Positions 37,571-49,270 of a DNA stretch of 64,000 nt are shown in pieces (position 1 is the first letter of the stretch; every line of letters begins with the position of its first letter). The stretch is from Ancylostoma caninum. Taxonomy: Eukaryota; Nematoda; Chromadorea; Rhabditida; Ancylostomatidae. The notes beneath the pieces were generated by a model. It was not told the DNA's origin. It did not search any database and saw nothing but the letters and a program-made list of their open reading frames with translations. Position numbers and translations under genes: made by a program. The stretch spans positions 558,001-622,000 of the forward strand of contig JBAJFG010000549.1 in assembly GCA_037903475.1 (NCBI GenBank), written 5' to 3'.

Positions 37571-39171
37571 CTCAGACACTCGAACCGTGCGAGCGCTACG
37601 AATTCAGGGCTGACCGTGCGAGCGCTGCACCTAAATTTATGGGCGGGACCTCTCACCGTGCGAGCGCTGCACCTAATTTTGTGGGCGGAGCCTCTCACCG
37701 TGCGAGCGCTCCGAATTCACGGCCCACTTCTTGCAAATGATACGGGAGCAGTGGAATGTAAATACTATTTCTTTTATTCCCATTTCTGATTGTGAGATCG
37801 GCGGCTTATCAGACAGGCCTGCTTTGCGTCCAATCAATGACAGCAGCTACGAAGATGGGTTTTCCATTTATGGTCCCCTTTGTGCAATTGTAACCTGTTT
37901 TTGCATTGTTATTGAATTTGCCTTCCTATATTACTTCTTACTTAACTTCTCACCTTGGGGCTCTAGTTGGAAGTGAAAGAGAGTATCACGTATTATATGT
38001 GATTCTCCTCAGAACTTCATTCTAAGTCCAGCTGTCATCTGCGCAACATCTATTTTTTTTTCAATCGGACGTAACACCCTTATTTCTACGTTTTGATTGT
38101 GGCAAAATCCCACCGATTTTGGGAAAACTCATCTCTGGAAGTATCAGCGGCTATTCTCGGAGTGATTTTGCTCAGAGGAGAATTCGAGCCACAATTGCAC
38201 GCTATATGTAAACATTGCCTTGCAAGACTCAAAATGCATCTTGCTAAATCCGTCTTTAAGTCTGGGACTACGTCCCGGACCCGACTTACCCTCATCGATA
38301 TAGGTGAAGGTTCCCTACCTAGACACCATCGGATGTGATGATGGGCTGAGGTACGTCTCAGCTTATCGCACCTCTGACAGCAGAGTGATCGAGCCTGTGT
38401 TATTTCGCGCATGGCTCATCCGTTTCACACTGTCATAGGGCTGTGGCGTTCGAGGGAAATGGTTTTATGAGGAATTGGAGGAAATGAGAGAAAAAAGAAG
38501 AAAAGTGAATAAGATGCACTCATATTCATTCTCGCACCGTCCGAGCGCACGCCCAGTGCGGGCCGTAAAGTCTCTGCAGGTCGCTTGCAGCGGATGAAGA
38601 GCGCTTATGAGATTTACCGTGTTTCGCGAGTCGCAAATGGTTCTCGTTTCGTGCATGACCGATCCAAAGCAGTGACTCAAGGAACATGGAAAACCGTACG
38701 AGCGCTCAGCAATGACCGTGCGAGCGCTCTTCAATGAACGTACCAGAAGCGCTAACGGGGAGCGCTCAGAGTATCCCCAGACTTCGCCAGTTCAAAATGA
38801 ATCAAAATGAACCAGCGATGTAAGAGATAAGGACCGTGGAAGTGATACGTATCGATTGCCACATTACATCGCCATGGATCGCTGCCAAACGGAGCTTATC
38901 GCCCGTACTCTCGAAGGTGTGCTCAAAATGAGCTGGCGATGTGAGTGATAGTTATAGTGGAATCGATGCCTATCGATCGTCACGCCCCATTTATTATCAT
39001 CCTTCTGACGTCTGGGTTCTCCTCACTCACTTTATCCATGTGGCCATCGCCGGCGGTCGTTGCGATCGCGACGACAGCCGGCTATCGTGGCGATCGCCAC
39101 GATTGCTGGCGAAGTCTGGGGATACTCTCGGACGGTCATTGCTGAGCGCTCGCACGGTTCGAGTGTCTGAG
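37571..39171. mobile_element. TIR element A: 27-bp perfect inverted ends, carries a gene-like fragment and a nested MITE
   Basis: The left end 37,571-37,597 begins CTCAGACACTCGAACCGTGC and continues GAGCGCT. 39,145-39,171 is its exact reverse complement over 27 bp. Both ends abut TT. The subterminal motif accgtgcgagcgct recurs at about 37,615, 37,656, 37,697, 38,690 and 38,715, the arrangement expected of transposase-binding sites. 37,731-37,976 is open (81 codons, with one strong hydrophobic segment) and resembles 15,042-15,320. A second element (38,768-39,128) is nested inside. No transposase was seen and the superfamily is unassigned. Confidence 0.8.
38768..39128. mobile_element. TIR element family R4, copy 2, nested in element A
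   Basis: 361 bp with perfect 23-bp inverted ends beginning AGAGTATCCCCAGACTTCGC. It matches 30,397-30,693, which lacks the left end. It is embedded just inside the right terminus of element A, between gagcgctc and the 3' subterminal repeat, so it inserted after element A formed or was trapped by it. Confidence 0.8.
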
Positions 39172-39439
39172 TTGGCAAGAGATGTACTCCTACCCCTTAT
39201 CCACGCTCAGTTCCACTTCCAGAAAAATGAGGAAGTACTGGTAACAACGTTAGTTACAGCGTATGACGTTATAGTCAAGTGCAAGCCAACAGGTGACAGT
39301 TTTGCGTTGCTGAGAAATTCTTCTGAGAAATTGAATCCGGTGAGCCGAGGAAATTTGAAAGCAATAATTACACTGAAACTTGTGAGATTTCAACGCCTGC
39401 CGCCTTAATCAATCGACATCTTTTTCATGATCATGCATT

Positions 39440-40836
39440 CTCAGACACTCAGTGCGGCCGGCCCCCCGACCAGTAGGTACCGACCGGCCGATCGCTGCTG
39501 ATCACCGGCCGGCGTCCAGCTCATCACCGCGTACCGGCCAGGCAGCAGCCCATCACCGGCCGGCCGCGAGAAATGCCGTTTGGACAACTTTGCCTGGCTG
39601 CCCTATCATTCATTTACATGTTTTGGCAGGATTTGAACGAGCTGCTAATGATAACAGCTAGCCTGGGTCCATAAACTATGGAGGAAGGTAGATCTCGTTC
39701 GGATGCGAAGAAGATGAACCGAACCCAGTGGGAACGTAGTGTCAACAAAAGTCGCATGGTGTCTCGGGAGCAAGGGGTCCCAGCGCTTGGACGTTGGATT
39801 TAGGGACTAGGATTCATAAGCGCATAACGAAACGAGTCTAGTTAGCGAATACTTTTGCGTCATACATCTCCTAACATTACCTTGTTTATAGGATGAGCAA
39901 TCGCTCTAATCATCTTTGTTGATTAACGCCCTACGCATACCAGCCTAGGACGATTTCGTTTTCCCACTACTGGACGCCTGCTCACTCTTCCTGAGGTGGA
40001 GTCACGTAAGTAGTGGGAAAAGGACAAATATCTCAAAATTCGGGAATCCCTTGCTGGGATAGAAGCGATTGCTTCAAGGTGGCTTCATTATGGAGAGTTC
40101 AACGGCTCAGGCCAGCAGACAGGGCTAGGATGAAGGATTACTACGGATCCAGCATAAAAAATGTGAATGATAAGACGGGCAGCCAAGCAAAGTTGTCCAA
40201 ACGGTTTATCCCGCCTGCCCCTCTACCACACCTACGACTTGCCGGGGATTGTTTCATGGCCAGCCGGCCGGTCGATCACTACAACTTTCCGGCCGGCCAG
40301 CTCAATCATGGTAGCATTCCGACTAAAATGGTTGGAATGGTCGGTTAGTTATAGTAGGGTAATGATAAAGGATGAACGGATCAGCCGAGAGAGACAGACC
40401 AGAAGCATGTATGGCCGAGTGGATAGAGCAGCGGAATCTCAAAAATTCAGAAACAACAGTCAGGTTGGTTTGATGGTAGAAGGAAGCTAACTCTACCAAA
40501 ACAGTTGGGGGATTTGCAAAGAGGCATCCTTTCCTATTTCTGATGAGAATTTGCTGGTTTGTGCTGCCTTTCTATCACTACGGATCCACAGCTGCGTCGA
40601 ACCCAGAGTTCTTCTGTGCGAGGCACTGCGCAACTGGACGCCAAGCTGCCAGAGGTTGTAACACTACTTGCGGCTATTTGAGGGGTAATCGTGAACAACT
40701 TTGCCCTGAGCACGCGATTTCGAGTAGTAGCGCTGTACTCACTCTATCTGAGCTCTACCATTGCCGGGCCGGGTTCCGACCCGGTGATTCCCCGGCCGGT
40801 AATGGTAGAGCGGGCCGGCCGCACCAAGTGTCTGAG
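39440..40836. mobile_element. TIR element B: related 25-bp ends, GGCCGGCC-rich interior
   Basis: The left end 39,440-39,464 begins CTCAGACACTCAGTGCGGCC. The right end 40,812-40,836 is its reverse complement with two mismatches in 25. The outermost ten bases (CTCAGACACT) and the flanking TT are the same as in element A, which lies 268 bp to the left. The interior has many ggccggcc units in place of A's gagcgct motifs. It also has an internal inverted pair ('ccgtttggacaactttgcctggctgcc' at about 39,571 and its complement at about 40,180), with a third copy at 41,310. No transposase. Confidence 0.75.
40409..40475 (+). pseudogene. tRNA-like fragment inside element B
   Basis: 'atggccgagtggatagagca' resembles the 5' half and A box of a Leu/Ser-type tRNA. 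A weak B-box-like 'caggttggtttgatgg' follows at about 40,460. The acceptor stem and cloverleaf do not close, so it is not a functional tRNA. Confidence 0.3.
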
Positions 40837-42423
40837 TTAGTCATGAACTTCAAGCCTGCAACTGCCAAGGTTACGGAAGCCTGAACCTGACACGAAACGT
40901 TTACCAACTCACTGATATCTGCTAATGTTGAACACTTTTCGCAATATGAGCTACTATAGAAATGAACCTGACCCACTCCACATTTCCAAGGATATTGATC
41001 GTATCATTCACGAGAAGGGCTATTTATACTAGTGAGACTCACACATCCATTTGCTAAGAATTCCCCATGAAGGTCGCTCAACTAGGCATGTACGTCCTCA
41101 AAGGAAAGAACGGGCGGCCACCACGAGGCCTTAAACGCGTGCGTCCGAGCTTCGTCGGGGACGCCCCTCGCCCTATCCTCCACCACATAGGCACGCGCGC
41201 GCCAAACACACGCATCAGGTATAAATTGACTTTAACCGTTGGTACACATTGTGCGCACATCTAAGTGACGAAGAGCGCGCATCTAGTCTATCGAATCCAG
41301 CATAACAAATGTGAATGATAAGAGGGCAGCCAGGCACGGTTGTCCAAACGGCTTATCTCAGTCTGAATTGTTCTAAAATGCACAGCTGATTCAGGCAGAC
41401 ACAAACACTCATTTATGAGCAAGTACGGTTGATGTAGGTAGAAACCAACATCGTCTCTGGGCAGAACAAATTTTTACAAATTTTCATATCTTTCAACAAA
41501 ATTTGGGTTGAATAGCGTAGTCGGGTAGGAGCAGTTATACGAAACTAATTAAGGCTGAGAGGTCGCGACGACAGCTTTGCCACGAAGTGTGCCTTGAGCT
41601 CTAAGAATTTAGAACGCTTTCTCTTAAACATTCCACATAATCTCACACGCACTGAAAGGATTTTGTATCTGCGCCTGTACAAGCTACTGAGAACATCGAT
41701 GTTCTGTTCTCAACAGCTTGTCCTTGATTGACAATACGATGTCCAACATGTTGCACTGACCGATATCAGCTAACGTTGAACACTGAACACAAGGACGGGT
41801 GCGATTAAAATAAACCTAACTTCAATCATATTTCAAATTTTCAGTGATAGCCCGCACCAGGCTTCCACCGATCAAATTTATAAGCCGTACCTAATGGAGA
41901 AGCCCAAGCTTATTCTCATTCAACACGGTCGGTGCAATGCTACCCAAGGCACCATTGGAATCTATAAATTTTCAAGAAATAATTAATGTTCACTTTCAGA
42001 GCATGGGCGTAGGAAAACTTCTCTGCTCAATCAATATCCACAACTTTTTATTTGAAACAGTATCATATCCTCGTATCCCTTAGTAGTTTCGCGATTCTTG
42101 GATGAAAATTCCACAGATTGCGCTTAGAGCACGCCTTACGATCACCATCAAGATTGTCTAGCACCGATACGGTTGCTGCCCTAGATCGAAATTTAAAAAA
42201 AGGGGATCAGATGAGACTGCTCTAGTAAAAAAATGACTGCCAGCCCTCACTTCATAAACTTTAGAATCTAACCTTTGCAACTACTGTACTAACAGTAGCT
42301 ACGCAGTTATGCAGCAGTTAGCAGTTTCCTGCAAGTCTTTTCACTTTTCTCAGGCATTCCTGCTTACTCTTCCAACTTTTCCACCAGAAAAAAAAATCAT
42401 TCCAGAACATTCACAGTGTAGAA
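40837..42423. other. No gene supported upstream of the GT31 pair
   Basis: 41,060-41,340 contains repeat words shared with 19,800-20,170 and with element B (aatgtgaatgataag...ggcagccaggca). The remainder is unassigned. The final ~100 bp would hold the 5' flank of the first GT31 gene. Confidence 0.45.
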
Positions 42424-45400
42424 ATGGGTCGAAACAAAATTTTCTTGCTTATATTTCTTGCAGCAATGTTTTGGAAGCTTTCATATTTTTCACACGCATG
42501 TAAGTTTGGGAAATTTGCTTGCTAAATCATATTATGATTGCGTTGAATCAGGGGAGAAAATTCTTGACGACAGCTACTATAACGACATCAATCGTATAAA
42601 CCTGGAACTCTGCACTCGCTATAGAGATAATAAGACGTATGTGGATGACGTAAGTTTCGCCTGTTGGGAAATTTCGGCAAAGCGAGTTTCTCAAGAGGCC
42701 TAAACATTCTAAAGTTTTTGATGCGGCTTTTTCAACTACATGAACGGCAGTTGTGGCTTACACTAGGTGGTTATCTTGATGTGGGAGTTACCACCTCATC
42801 CGAAAAGAGATGGACGCTGAGATATGGGGCAGGATCTATACTTGTGGACAGCTCGGACATGTCCTTTCTAAGAAACCCACTTCGGGAACTTCAGCTGTAA
42901 TGACTACAGATATGTTGGGGTGGCAACAAAGTCGAGCCGTTTGACACTTCTTTTCCGCTTCATTTTGTCACTCAGCGTGCAAAAAATTTACTCAACAATA
43001 TAATAACCATCTCTCGTGGAGCTAGCGTCGTAATTAAAGTTAGGAAAATTGGGCTATATATGCCTATTATGGAGAAGCCCCGAGTTTGATCTACAAATGC
43101 CACATTGTAGATCATAGGTATAGTCAATAATCAAAAGTTCTGCAAAAAACCTTTCAAAAAACCGGCTCAAGACTTTCTTACCACCCTAATACATGTGCGT
43201 CCGCATGGGAAGGCAATCGTGCTTCGAAATGAGACAGGACTCTGATTTTAGCATCGAGACCCCCCACCCACCCCTAGCAAATTTTCTCTCAAATCTATTT
43301 CGTCTTTTTCTTGTACATTCTTCCCATTTGTCTTATTTCTCCTACCAACACATTGTCAAGATTCGAGATACGCATTCACCAGTATCGGACGCAAGAGTTG
43401 CTAACCAGCGCGTGAGGATGCATGGGGAAAAAATTGCAACTCCGCCACTCCATAGACCCAGATAGAATAAAAAAAATTGACTAAAGATTTCGATTTTAAT
43501 ATTAAATAACCCATAATAAACATTTCAAAAAAAATAATAATGAAGGGCCAAGAAACGCACTCACGTATCCTATCGATGGGGCCGCTCGCACAGTTGTAAC
43601 TAGTGATGTGCCGGCGGTATGCAAGTTCTCACCCTTTGGGCTTTAATATTTCTTAACAACTCCCTCTTCCCTTCTTTCCAGAGTTATCGGAAACAAACAT
43701 GTGGTGCAGGTAGGGCGCAGCACTTGGTGGTCATTGACCGCCAGGACTTGGTAGCGTCCTGCAGATTCAGGGGACTTAGCACCAATGTCCGCGGCGTAGC
43801 CAACCGCTAACCGTCTACTGATGTTAGATACGTACAAGTACAAGCAGATCTCAGAGAGGCACGTCTGGAGGATCATCAAACTCGTGGCTGAAGATCGCTG
43901 TCGTTCAACCATTTATTCTATTCCTACTCTGCTCTCTAGCGCGCTTCAGTGATAATCAGGTGTTGCTTAAACTGTAGGAGACATATCATGATAAAATTTC
44001 GATTGCAGACGCGCACTATACCAACAAGTATCCCTCCATTGTGGCACACTTCGCTTTTGAGAAACCGTCTTCGTTTTTGGAAAAAAACCGTCAAAATGGT
44101 CAAGGGTTTTTGACCATTTTTTGAAGGTTTTTTTTTTCAAAAAGGAAGACAGTTTTTCAAAAACGAATGATGCCACTTCGAGGGAGAGTTGATACATCTG
44201 GGCGCATTTCTTGGAGTTGACAGCACATCGGAACACTTCTTCAAACGAATTTCCTGGAAAAGCTCCGGGTTTGAGAAAAAACGCGCTTGAATGACAATTC
44301 CATGTATCTGATGGTCCTATAACAAGCTTCAACGAGTTCTAGCGGGATCAAATAGTTCCGTACTGGGATCGGTTCTTCGAGGATTTTAGCTTCAATTTGA
44401 GATGAATTAGGCTGCCTTCGCTAAATGGCACGCATTTCTTGCTGAACATCATTCGTCGTCTTCACTAACGGCTATTTAAGTCACTTTTTCAGTGCTACCT
44501 TCTTTTCTTGAAAGAACCCTAGTATGTAGGCACGAACTTGATAGCTCATTTCGGAATCCGATTGGACTTAGTACTCCCCAACCGACAATGACCACCTAGT
44601 GCTGTGCCCTGAGTGCAGGCGACGGAGACAAAATACTCCTACACCTCCCTCTTCATCCGAAAATTCTAGAAACCTCTAAAACTTCAAAAACAAACCATTA
44701 GATTTTCACAAAGTTATGTGGTAAATTGAAAGGTTCTTGGTCGATGTATATCTTTACACCCAATCATTCAGATTCTGCAACCAAACCCCTACCTAGTCGT
44801 GCCTGATATTGCTTATGTTCGGCAGTCAAGGGTCACTATTCTCGTACTCTCCGCAGTTGGCGACTCTCACAGTAGGGAACATTGGCGTCGAACCTACGCT
44901 AACGACGAGAACAGAAAGAAGGTATGCGTGTGTAAGACTCTCCACTTTGCACTGCAAATTTCAAGTAGTATGCTGCTTGGAATTATTCTTGCAGTACGAC
45001 TACAATGTGATTTTCCTTGTTGGAATGGCAAAAGACCCGTATATTAATGCCAGAATAGAAGTAGAGGGGCAGACGTATGGGGACATTCTACAAGCAGACT
45101 ACGTTGATTCATACAGGAATATCTCAATCAAGGTGTGTTTTCATGTTCCCATTATTAAGTTGAGGAGAAAGTAATAGATGGGTCACCAATTACTTTCTCC
45201 TCTATCTGATATGTGTGACCACTTTGCATCTCGTTAGCGCGCTCTTTGGTCAGATCCTATCAGGGTTTCGATACGTTTCGATCGTATCTCAAGATCTAAG
45301 AGCAGTCATCAGAATGGACGATGACATAAACTGGAGAATAGCGAATGTGACGGATTTCATCCATACGACTGTGAGGCCAGAAAAGAAGGCTTTCTACTGC

Positions 45401-47108
45401 GAAAGGTGGTTTTCTTCGGTGAATTTGGTTGGCAGAGTGCAAGTTTGCAGCTATAGCAAACATCAATTTATGTAGCTTTGTCCAAATTAGGTAATGGGAA
45501 AGGATGGATCAATTAAAATCTGAAAAATTTTCTGCTAAGATACGTGCCTGATGTTCTTTCTTCAATCAATGTAACTTTTCTAGAAGTGAGCGCGGGATCA
45601 GCCCTCCACGCGACAGGAGGAATAAGTGGTGCGTTGGCAAAACATTTTTTATTTCTGCCATGCTGCAAAGAAGGGCTTGAGCATGAAATAAAGAAAAATG
45701 AACAAAGTAGGGGGAACATGACAAACTTCAAAGTAAGGGTAGTGAAACCTGGCGTTATCCATGCATGCTTATAGTGGAATTTCGGGTCCATAAGAATTTA
45801 ATAGGGGGAAATTAAATGACAGGTTCTGATCTTCTGATCACTTAAGTTGAAATATCCTTTTTTCTACTATGTGGACACATTTTTAATATATTTTTTAAAT
45901 ATCAGTTTTCTAATCAAATGCTCTTTTGTTAGATTTTGAAAGCTACAAGGTGGCGCATAGTTATTGTCCCAAAAGTAAAAAACGCATGAATAAATCAATT
46001 GAGACGATCTCTTCAACAACTGTTTTTTAACAGAACATTATCAGCATTTTTTCACTTTGGCAGCTCTCTCATTCTAGTTGAGGCCTTGCAGCTTTCGGAG
46101 CTTCCAAGTTCGCATCCCAAGCTTCTTCTCAACAATTCTATGAAGACTTCGCCGTGAGATACACAGCTCAGTTGTCACCTTCCTCATGCTGGGGCAAGGA
46201 TTTCTCTCCAAACGTCTCTTCACATTTCTTTTTCATTCGGGCAGTTGTTACCGAGACAGGAAGGCCGCGGTTCTTAGATCTGTTGTCCATCGTTCCAGAT
46301 TCTGGCACACCGGCTTCCTGTTCACGTTGAGTCGACGACAAATTTCCGAAAATATCACTCCTCTTGGACGTCTTTCCAGAGTTGCGGAGCGGTGTGATGT
46401 CGGCTTTGCCATTTCTTGGAAACCTTAGATCTCAAGCCGATATGAGGCCGATACAAAGTGCCTAACACAACAAGAACAAAAACAGATCTGAATCGACTCG
46501 GTAGATCAAATTTCGCGCTCGCTCGATGATGGGACAATAATTATGGGCTGCCCTGTAGAGCTTTTTGGGAATTCATTGTAACAGGATGTATACACACAAT
46601 GACGGAATGAAGTCCAGCCCATCCTATTGAACAACGACAAAATTGAGGTTTTTAACCACGGAAGAGTACCCATACGATGTGCTGCCAACATACTGTCGAG
46701 GCGGAAGCTACATCGCGACAATGCCTGCCCTTCGCTACGTCCTCCGAAATGCACACTCATCGCGATTTCTTTGGGTTTGTCAGTAGTTCTCCGAATTAAC
46801 CACAATAAGATATCAAGATTTCATCTCATCGACCGAAGAGAAAAAATTGAGTTCAAAAATTTTTTTTCCATTTCTCACTGCAGCTTGGCTAGCACATGCT
46901 TACAAATCCACTTCAGCTCGAAGATGTTTTCATCACCGGATTGTTGAATCGGAATGAAGGCGCGACTGTTGTCGATATTGGCAAGAGAAGATTTTTCAGG
47001 AACAAAGCAAATATGAATTCTTTTGATCACGCCTGGTTTTATCATTTACGATACAGAAATATGACAGTGACGCAAGGATATAAATTATTAAATGAAGGGT
47101 TTGCTTGA
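42424..47108 (+). CDS. GT31 beta-1,3-galactosyltransferase-like protein, copy 1 (310 aa)
   Basis: I reconstruct seven exons: 42,424-42,499, 42,552-42,649, 44,772-44,921, 44,995-45,132, 45,254-45,405, 46,648-46,774 and 46,917-47,108. All introns are GT..AG and phases join to 310 codons plus stop. An N-terminal hydrophobic segment (KIFLLIFLAAMFWKL) fits a type II Golgi anchor. Family signatures follow in order: WRRTY (about 88-92), GDILQADYVDSYRN (about 137-150), the metal-binding DDD at 176-178, EEYPYDVLPTYC (about 209-220) and LEDVFITG (248-255). It is predicted to transfer a hexose, probably galactose, from a UDP-sugar to a glycan; donor and acceptor are unknown. Exons 3-6 are the same length as in its tandem paralogue. 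Intron 5 holds a mariner relic. The start is supported by 'tgtag' just upstream, a possible trans-splice acceptor. Splice calls are from sequence only. Confidence 0.88.
44060..44170. repeat. Foldback in intron 2 of GT31 copy 1
   Basis: 'aaaccgtcttcgtttttgga' and 'accgtcaaaatggtcaa' pair with 'ttgaccattttttgaaggtt' and 'caaaaaggaagacagttttt' around a short gggttt loop, giving a hairpin of about 105 bp that would form in the pre-mRNA. Confidence 0.75.
45946..46555 (-). mobile_element. Deleted mariner-type element in intron 5 of GT31 copy 1
   Basis: 610 bp flanked by TA (45,944-45,945 and 46,556-46,557). The left end CAAGGTGGCGCATAGTTATT and the right end (reverse complement CAGGGCAGCCCATAATTATT) are imperfect inverted repeats. 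The minus strand encodes only the N-terminal DNA-binding part of a transposase: SMRKVTTELCISRRSLHRIV followed by EKKLGMRTWKLRKLQ, a helix-turn-helix of nematode mariner type, with frameshifts and a stop. The catalytic domain is deleted. Confidence 0.8.
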
Positions 47109-47495
47109 TATGGTTACAGTAGACTGTGTACTGCGGCTTCACGAGCCTATTACCTTCCAGCAAAGTCGTGAGTCGTACTCCCTGAAATCAGAAATTATCA
47201 TACTTGGGGGGGGGGGGGGAAGGGGGAAGGATAGCCGGGAAACTGGGAGAGCTAATTCAGTTTGCATTGGTAAGATATCCTATAGTAAACGAACGGGTAA
47301 GGTTGCATCACTATACTGAAACCTTCCCCATTTTGTGAGTCAGCCAGTCACGCACGACTACTGGCAGAGGATCCGTTACTGCTCCCACTGCGACAAAAAT
47401 GGAAAGAAAGCCTACAGATGAATCACGTTGGCAATACTTATTACTGGAGAAAGGGGACCATCTTGTCTACTTTTGTTAAGGAGCAGTTCTATATA
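47109..47495. other. Spacer between the GT31 genes, left part
   Basis: 3' flank of GT31 copy 1. Contains a 14-base G run near 47,206-47,219. No other feature seen. Confidence 0.5.
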
Positions 47496-47693
47496 CAGGA
47501 AGCTCCAAATGTCCGCAGTCAAGAGGGACGTGGCCACGACGCGGCTTTAGACAGAGACACAGGCGCTCGACATGCTGCCACTGGTTGGCTGCAGAGTCAG
47601 AGAAGCCAGAGGGAGCATAGAGAGCGCCTGTGTCTGATCAAGGAGCCGCGCCGTGGCCACGCCCTCTTGACTGCGGACATTTGGAGCTTCCTG
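47496..47693. mobile_element. Short TA-flanked MITE with 50-bp inverted ends
   Basis: 198 bp. The left arm begins CAGGAAGCTCCAAATGTCCG and extends about 50 bp through 'cagtcaagaggg' and 'gtggccac'. The right arm is its near-perfect reverse complement and ends in ...CTG. TA lies on both sides (47,494-47,495 and 47,694-47,695), consistent with Tc1/mariner mobilisation. Confidence 0.85.
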
Positions 47694-47846
47694 TATATTA
47701 GTTCTCAATTATCGCAATTATATACATACATAATTATCGCAGCGGTAGAATCAAGTATGAACACTGATTTCGCTAGGCGGCAGCGATTACTACGTAACGA
47801 ATGACGGATTTTTTTCTTTTCGGAACTATCTAGCTGGGCGACAGGC

Positions 47847-49270
47847 CTGTATGCATGAACATCACAGCTGGGGAGGGTATCGGCTGTTAAGCATTGTAGC
47901 GATCCCCAGCGGGATCCACGCCCTTTCGCTCCGTCGATCCTGGTATGCATAAAGCAAGGGGATCCCCAGCAGGGATGTGCGTAATTACGATTTACGAATT
48001 ACAATTTACGGCCATTTTTGGCGATTTTTTACAACTTACAATTTACGAAAAATGGCCTAAATTTCGTAACAAAATCGTAAGTAGCTACAAGAAACGAATC
48101 TCGTCACATCCCTTGTGCTTAGGGTGCAAATACGCAGGATTTGCCCTTCTTTGGATTTTGCAGAAATAGTAAGAGTGAAATCGCGTAGTTTTGCTGGTAA
48201 TTTCCATTATTCAAAGAGTTCGGCTCATTCCAGTGTCATTGTCGAGTATATAGAGAGGTCTAGGGGAACAGTGGAGATCAAAGGCTCAAGTGAAGTGCCA
48301 CGAGAATATCAGTAGTCGCATTCTTATCTCTCTTTTCCTAACTATTCTAAGCTTGGTTTGCAGGGACGCACATAGAACCATCGATCACGTTTACTTCGGA
48401 AACATTGGCTAGGATAAAGGGATCGCAGCGATAAATAAAACTCCTAGAGCTAGATAGCCTTTCTAAAATATCGAGAAAAAAATTCTCCATCCATCATAAT
48501 GTTATCACTCTGAGGATAAGATGGCGGTGTTCGCTGAAGACCAATTCCGCAGCATTAGATCCACACCTCAGATGGTTTTGAGAATGATTATGCTATGAAA
48601 CTAGTTGAAATTATCTAAATCTTGTCGATGGTACTTCAGTTACGATTTACCATTTACGATTTACGGTGGTTTTGGGAAATTTACGATTTGGTTCCGCAAG
48701 GGGTTTCAGTCAGTATACCTGCGTGCCGAAGTTCCATCATGTTCGGAAAGCAAATTGCTGGATGGTACGTGGCTGGCTGGTACAGGTATATCTGGCTATC
48801 CTCTTCCAGTTCCTTACAGCATCTGCCAACTGGTACACAGTAGTGGTTTGTGCACAATGGGGTGTCTTGTTTTTCTATGAAAATTCCCGTTCTTTAGTGC
48901 CATTAGGTGGAGTAAGAATGCCCATATTTAAAATGTTAACCAGCTAGGTTTGATTTTTACCCACGTATATATAGCGTACACTTACTGTATACCCATTTGC
49001 CAGTACGCACAAACTGTTATCTTGTGGTGCACCTTTTTCTTGGTGTATTAGATAAATAAATGAAATAAAGATTTGCGATTTACGAAAATTGGAATTTTTT
49101 TTAACGCACATCCCTGATCCCCAACGGAAGCTGTAAATCCCCTGCGAAGAGTAGGAGTTCGAGAGGGAATCACGCTCAGCTGTTTTCTTTTAGAAATTCT
49201 GTTTTTTTTTTCGGGGAATGCAAATTTTTCGACGGTTCTTTCATCCTATTTTCAATGATTTTGCAATTTT
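47847..49270 (+). repeat. Family R5, copy 2, split by a hAT-like insertion
   Basis: 47,847-47,969 matches the left part of 3,477-4,239 ('tatgcatgaacatc', 'tcggctgttaagcattg', 'gcgatccccagcgg'). 49,117-49,270 continues it ('gaagagtaggagttcgagag', 'atcacgctcagc', 'tttttcgacggttctttc'). The two halves join in order once 47,970-49,116 is removed. The right TIR was not found. Confidence 0.75.
47970..49116. mobile_element. hAT-like non-autonomous transposon, 1,147 bp
   Basis: The ends are CAGGGATGTGCGT (47,970-47,982) and its reverse complement acgcacatccctg (49,104-49,116). CAGGG-type ends with an 8-bp target duplication are typical of hAT elements. The flanks here are ATCCCCAG (47,962-47,969) and ATCCCCAA (49,117-49,124), one mismatch in eight. 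The interior repeats 'acgatttacgaattac'-like words near both ends and at about 48,640. No transposase frame. Confidence 0.75.

Noticed and set aside
42309..42503. Start of GT31 copy 1 at an upstream ATG (42,309)
   Set aside because: That frame is closed by a stop before the splice donor can be used in the right phase. ATG 42,424 joins in frame to exon 2 and supplies a membrane anchor.
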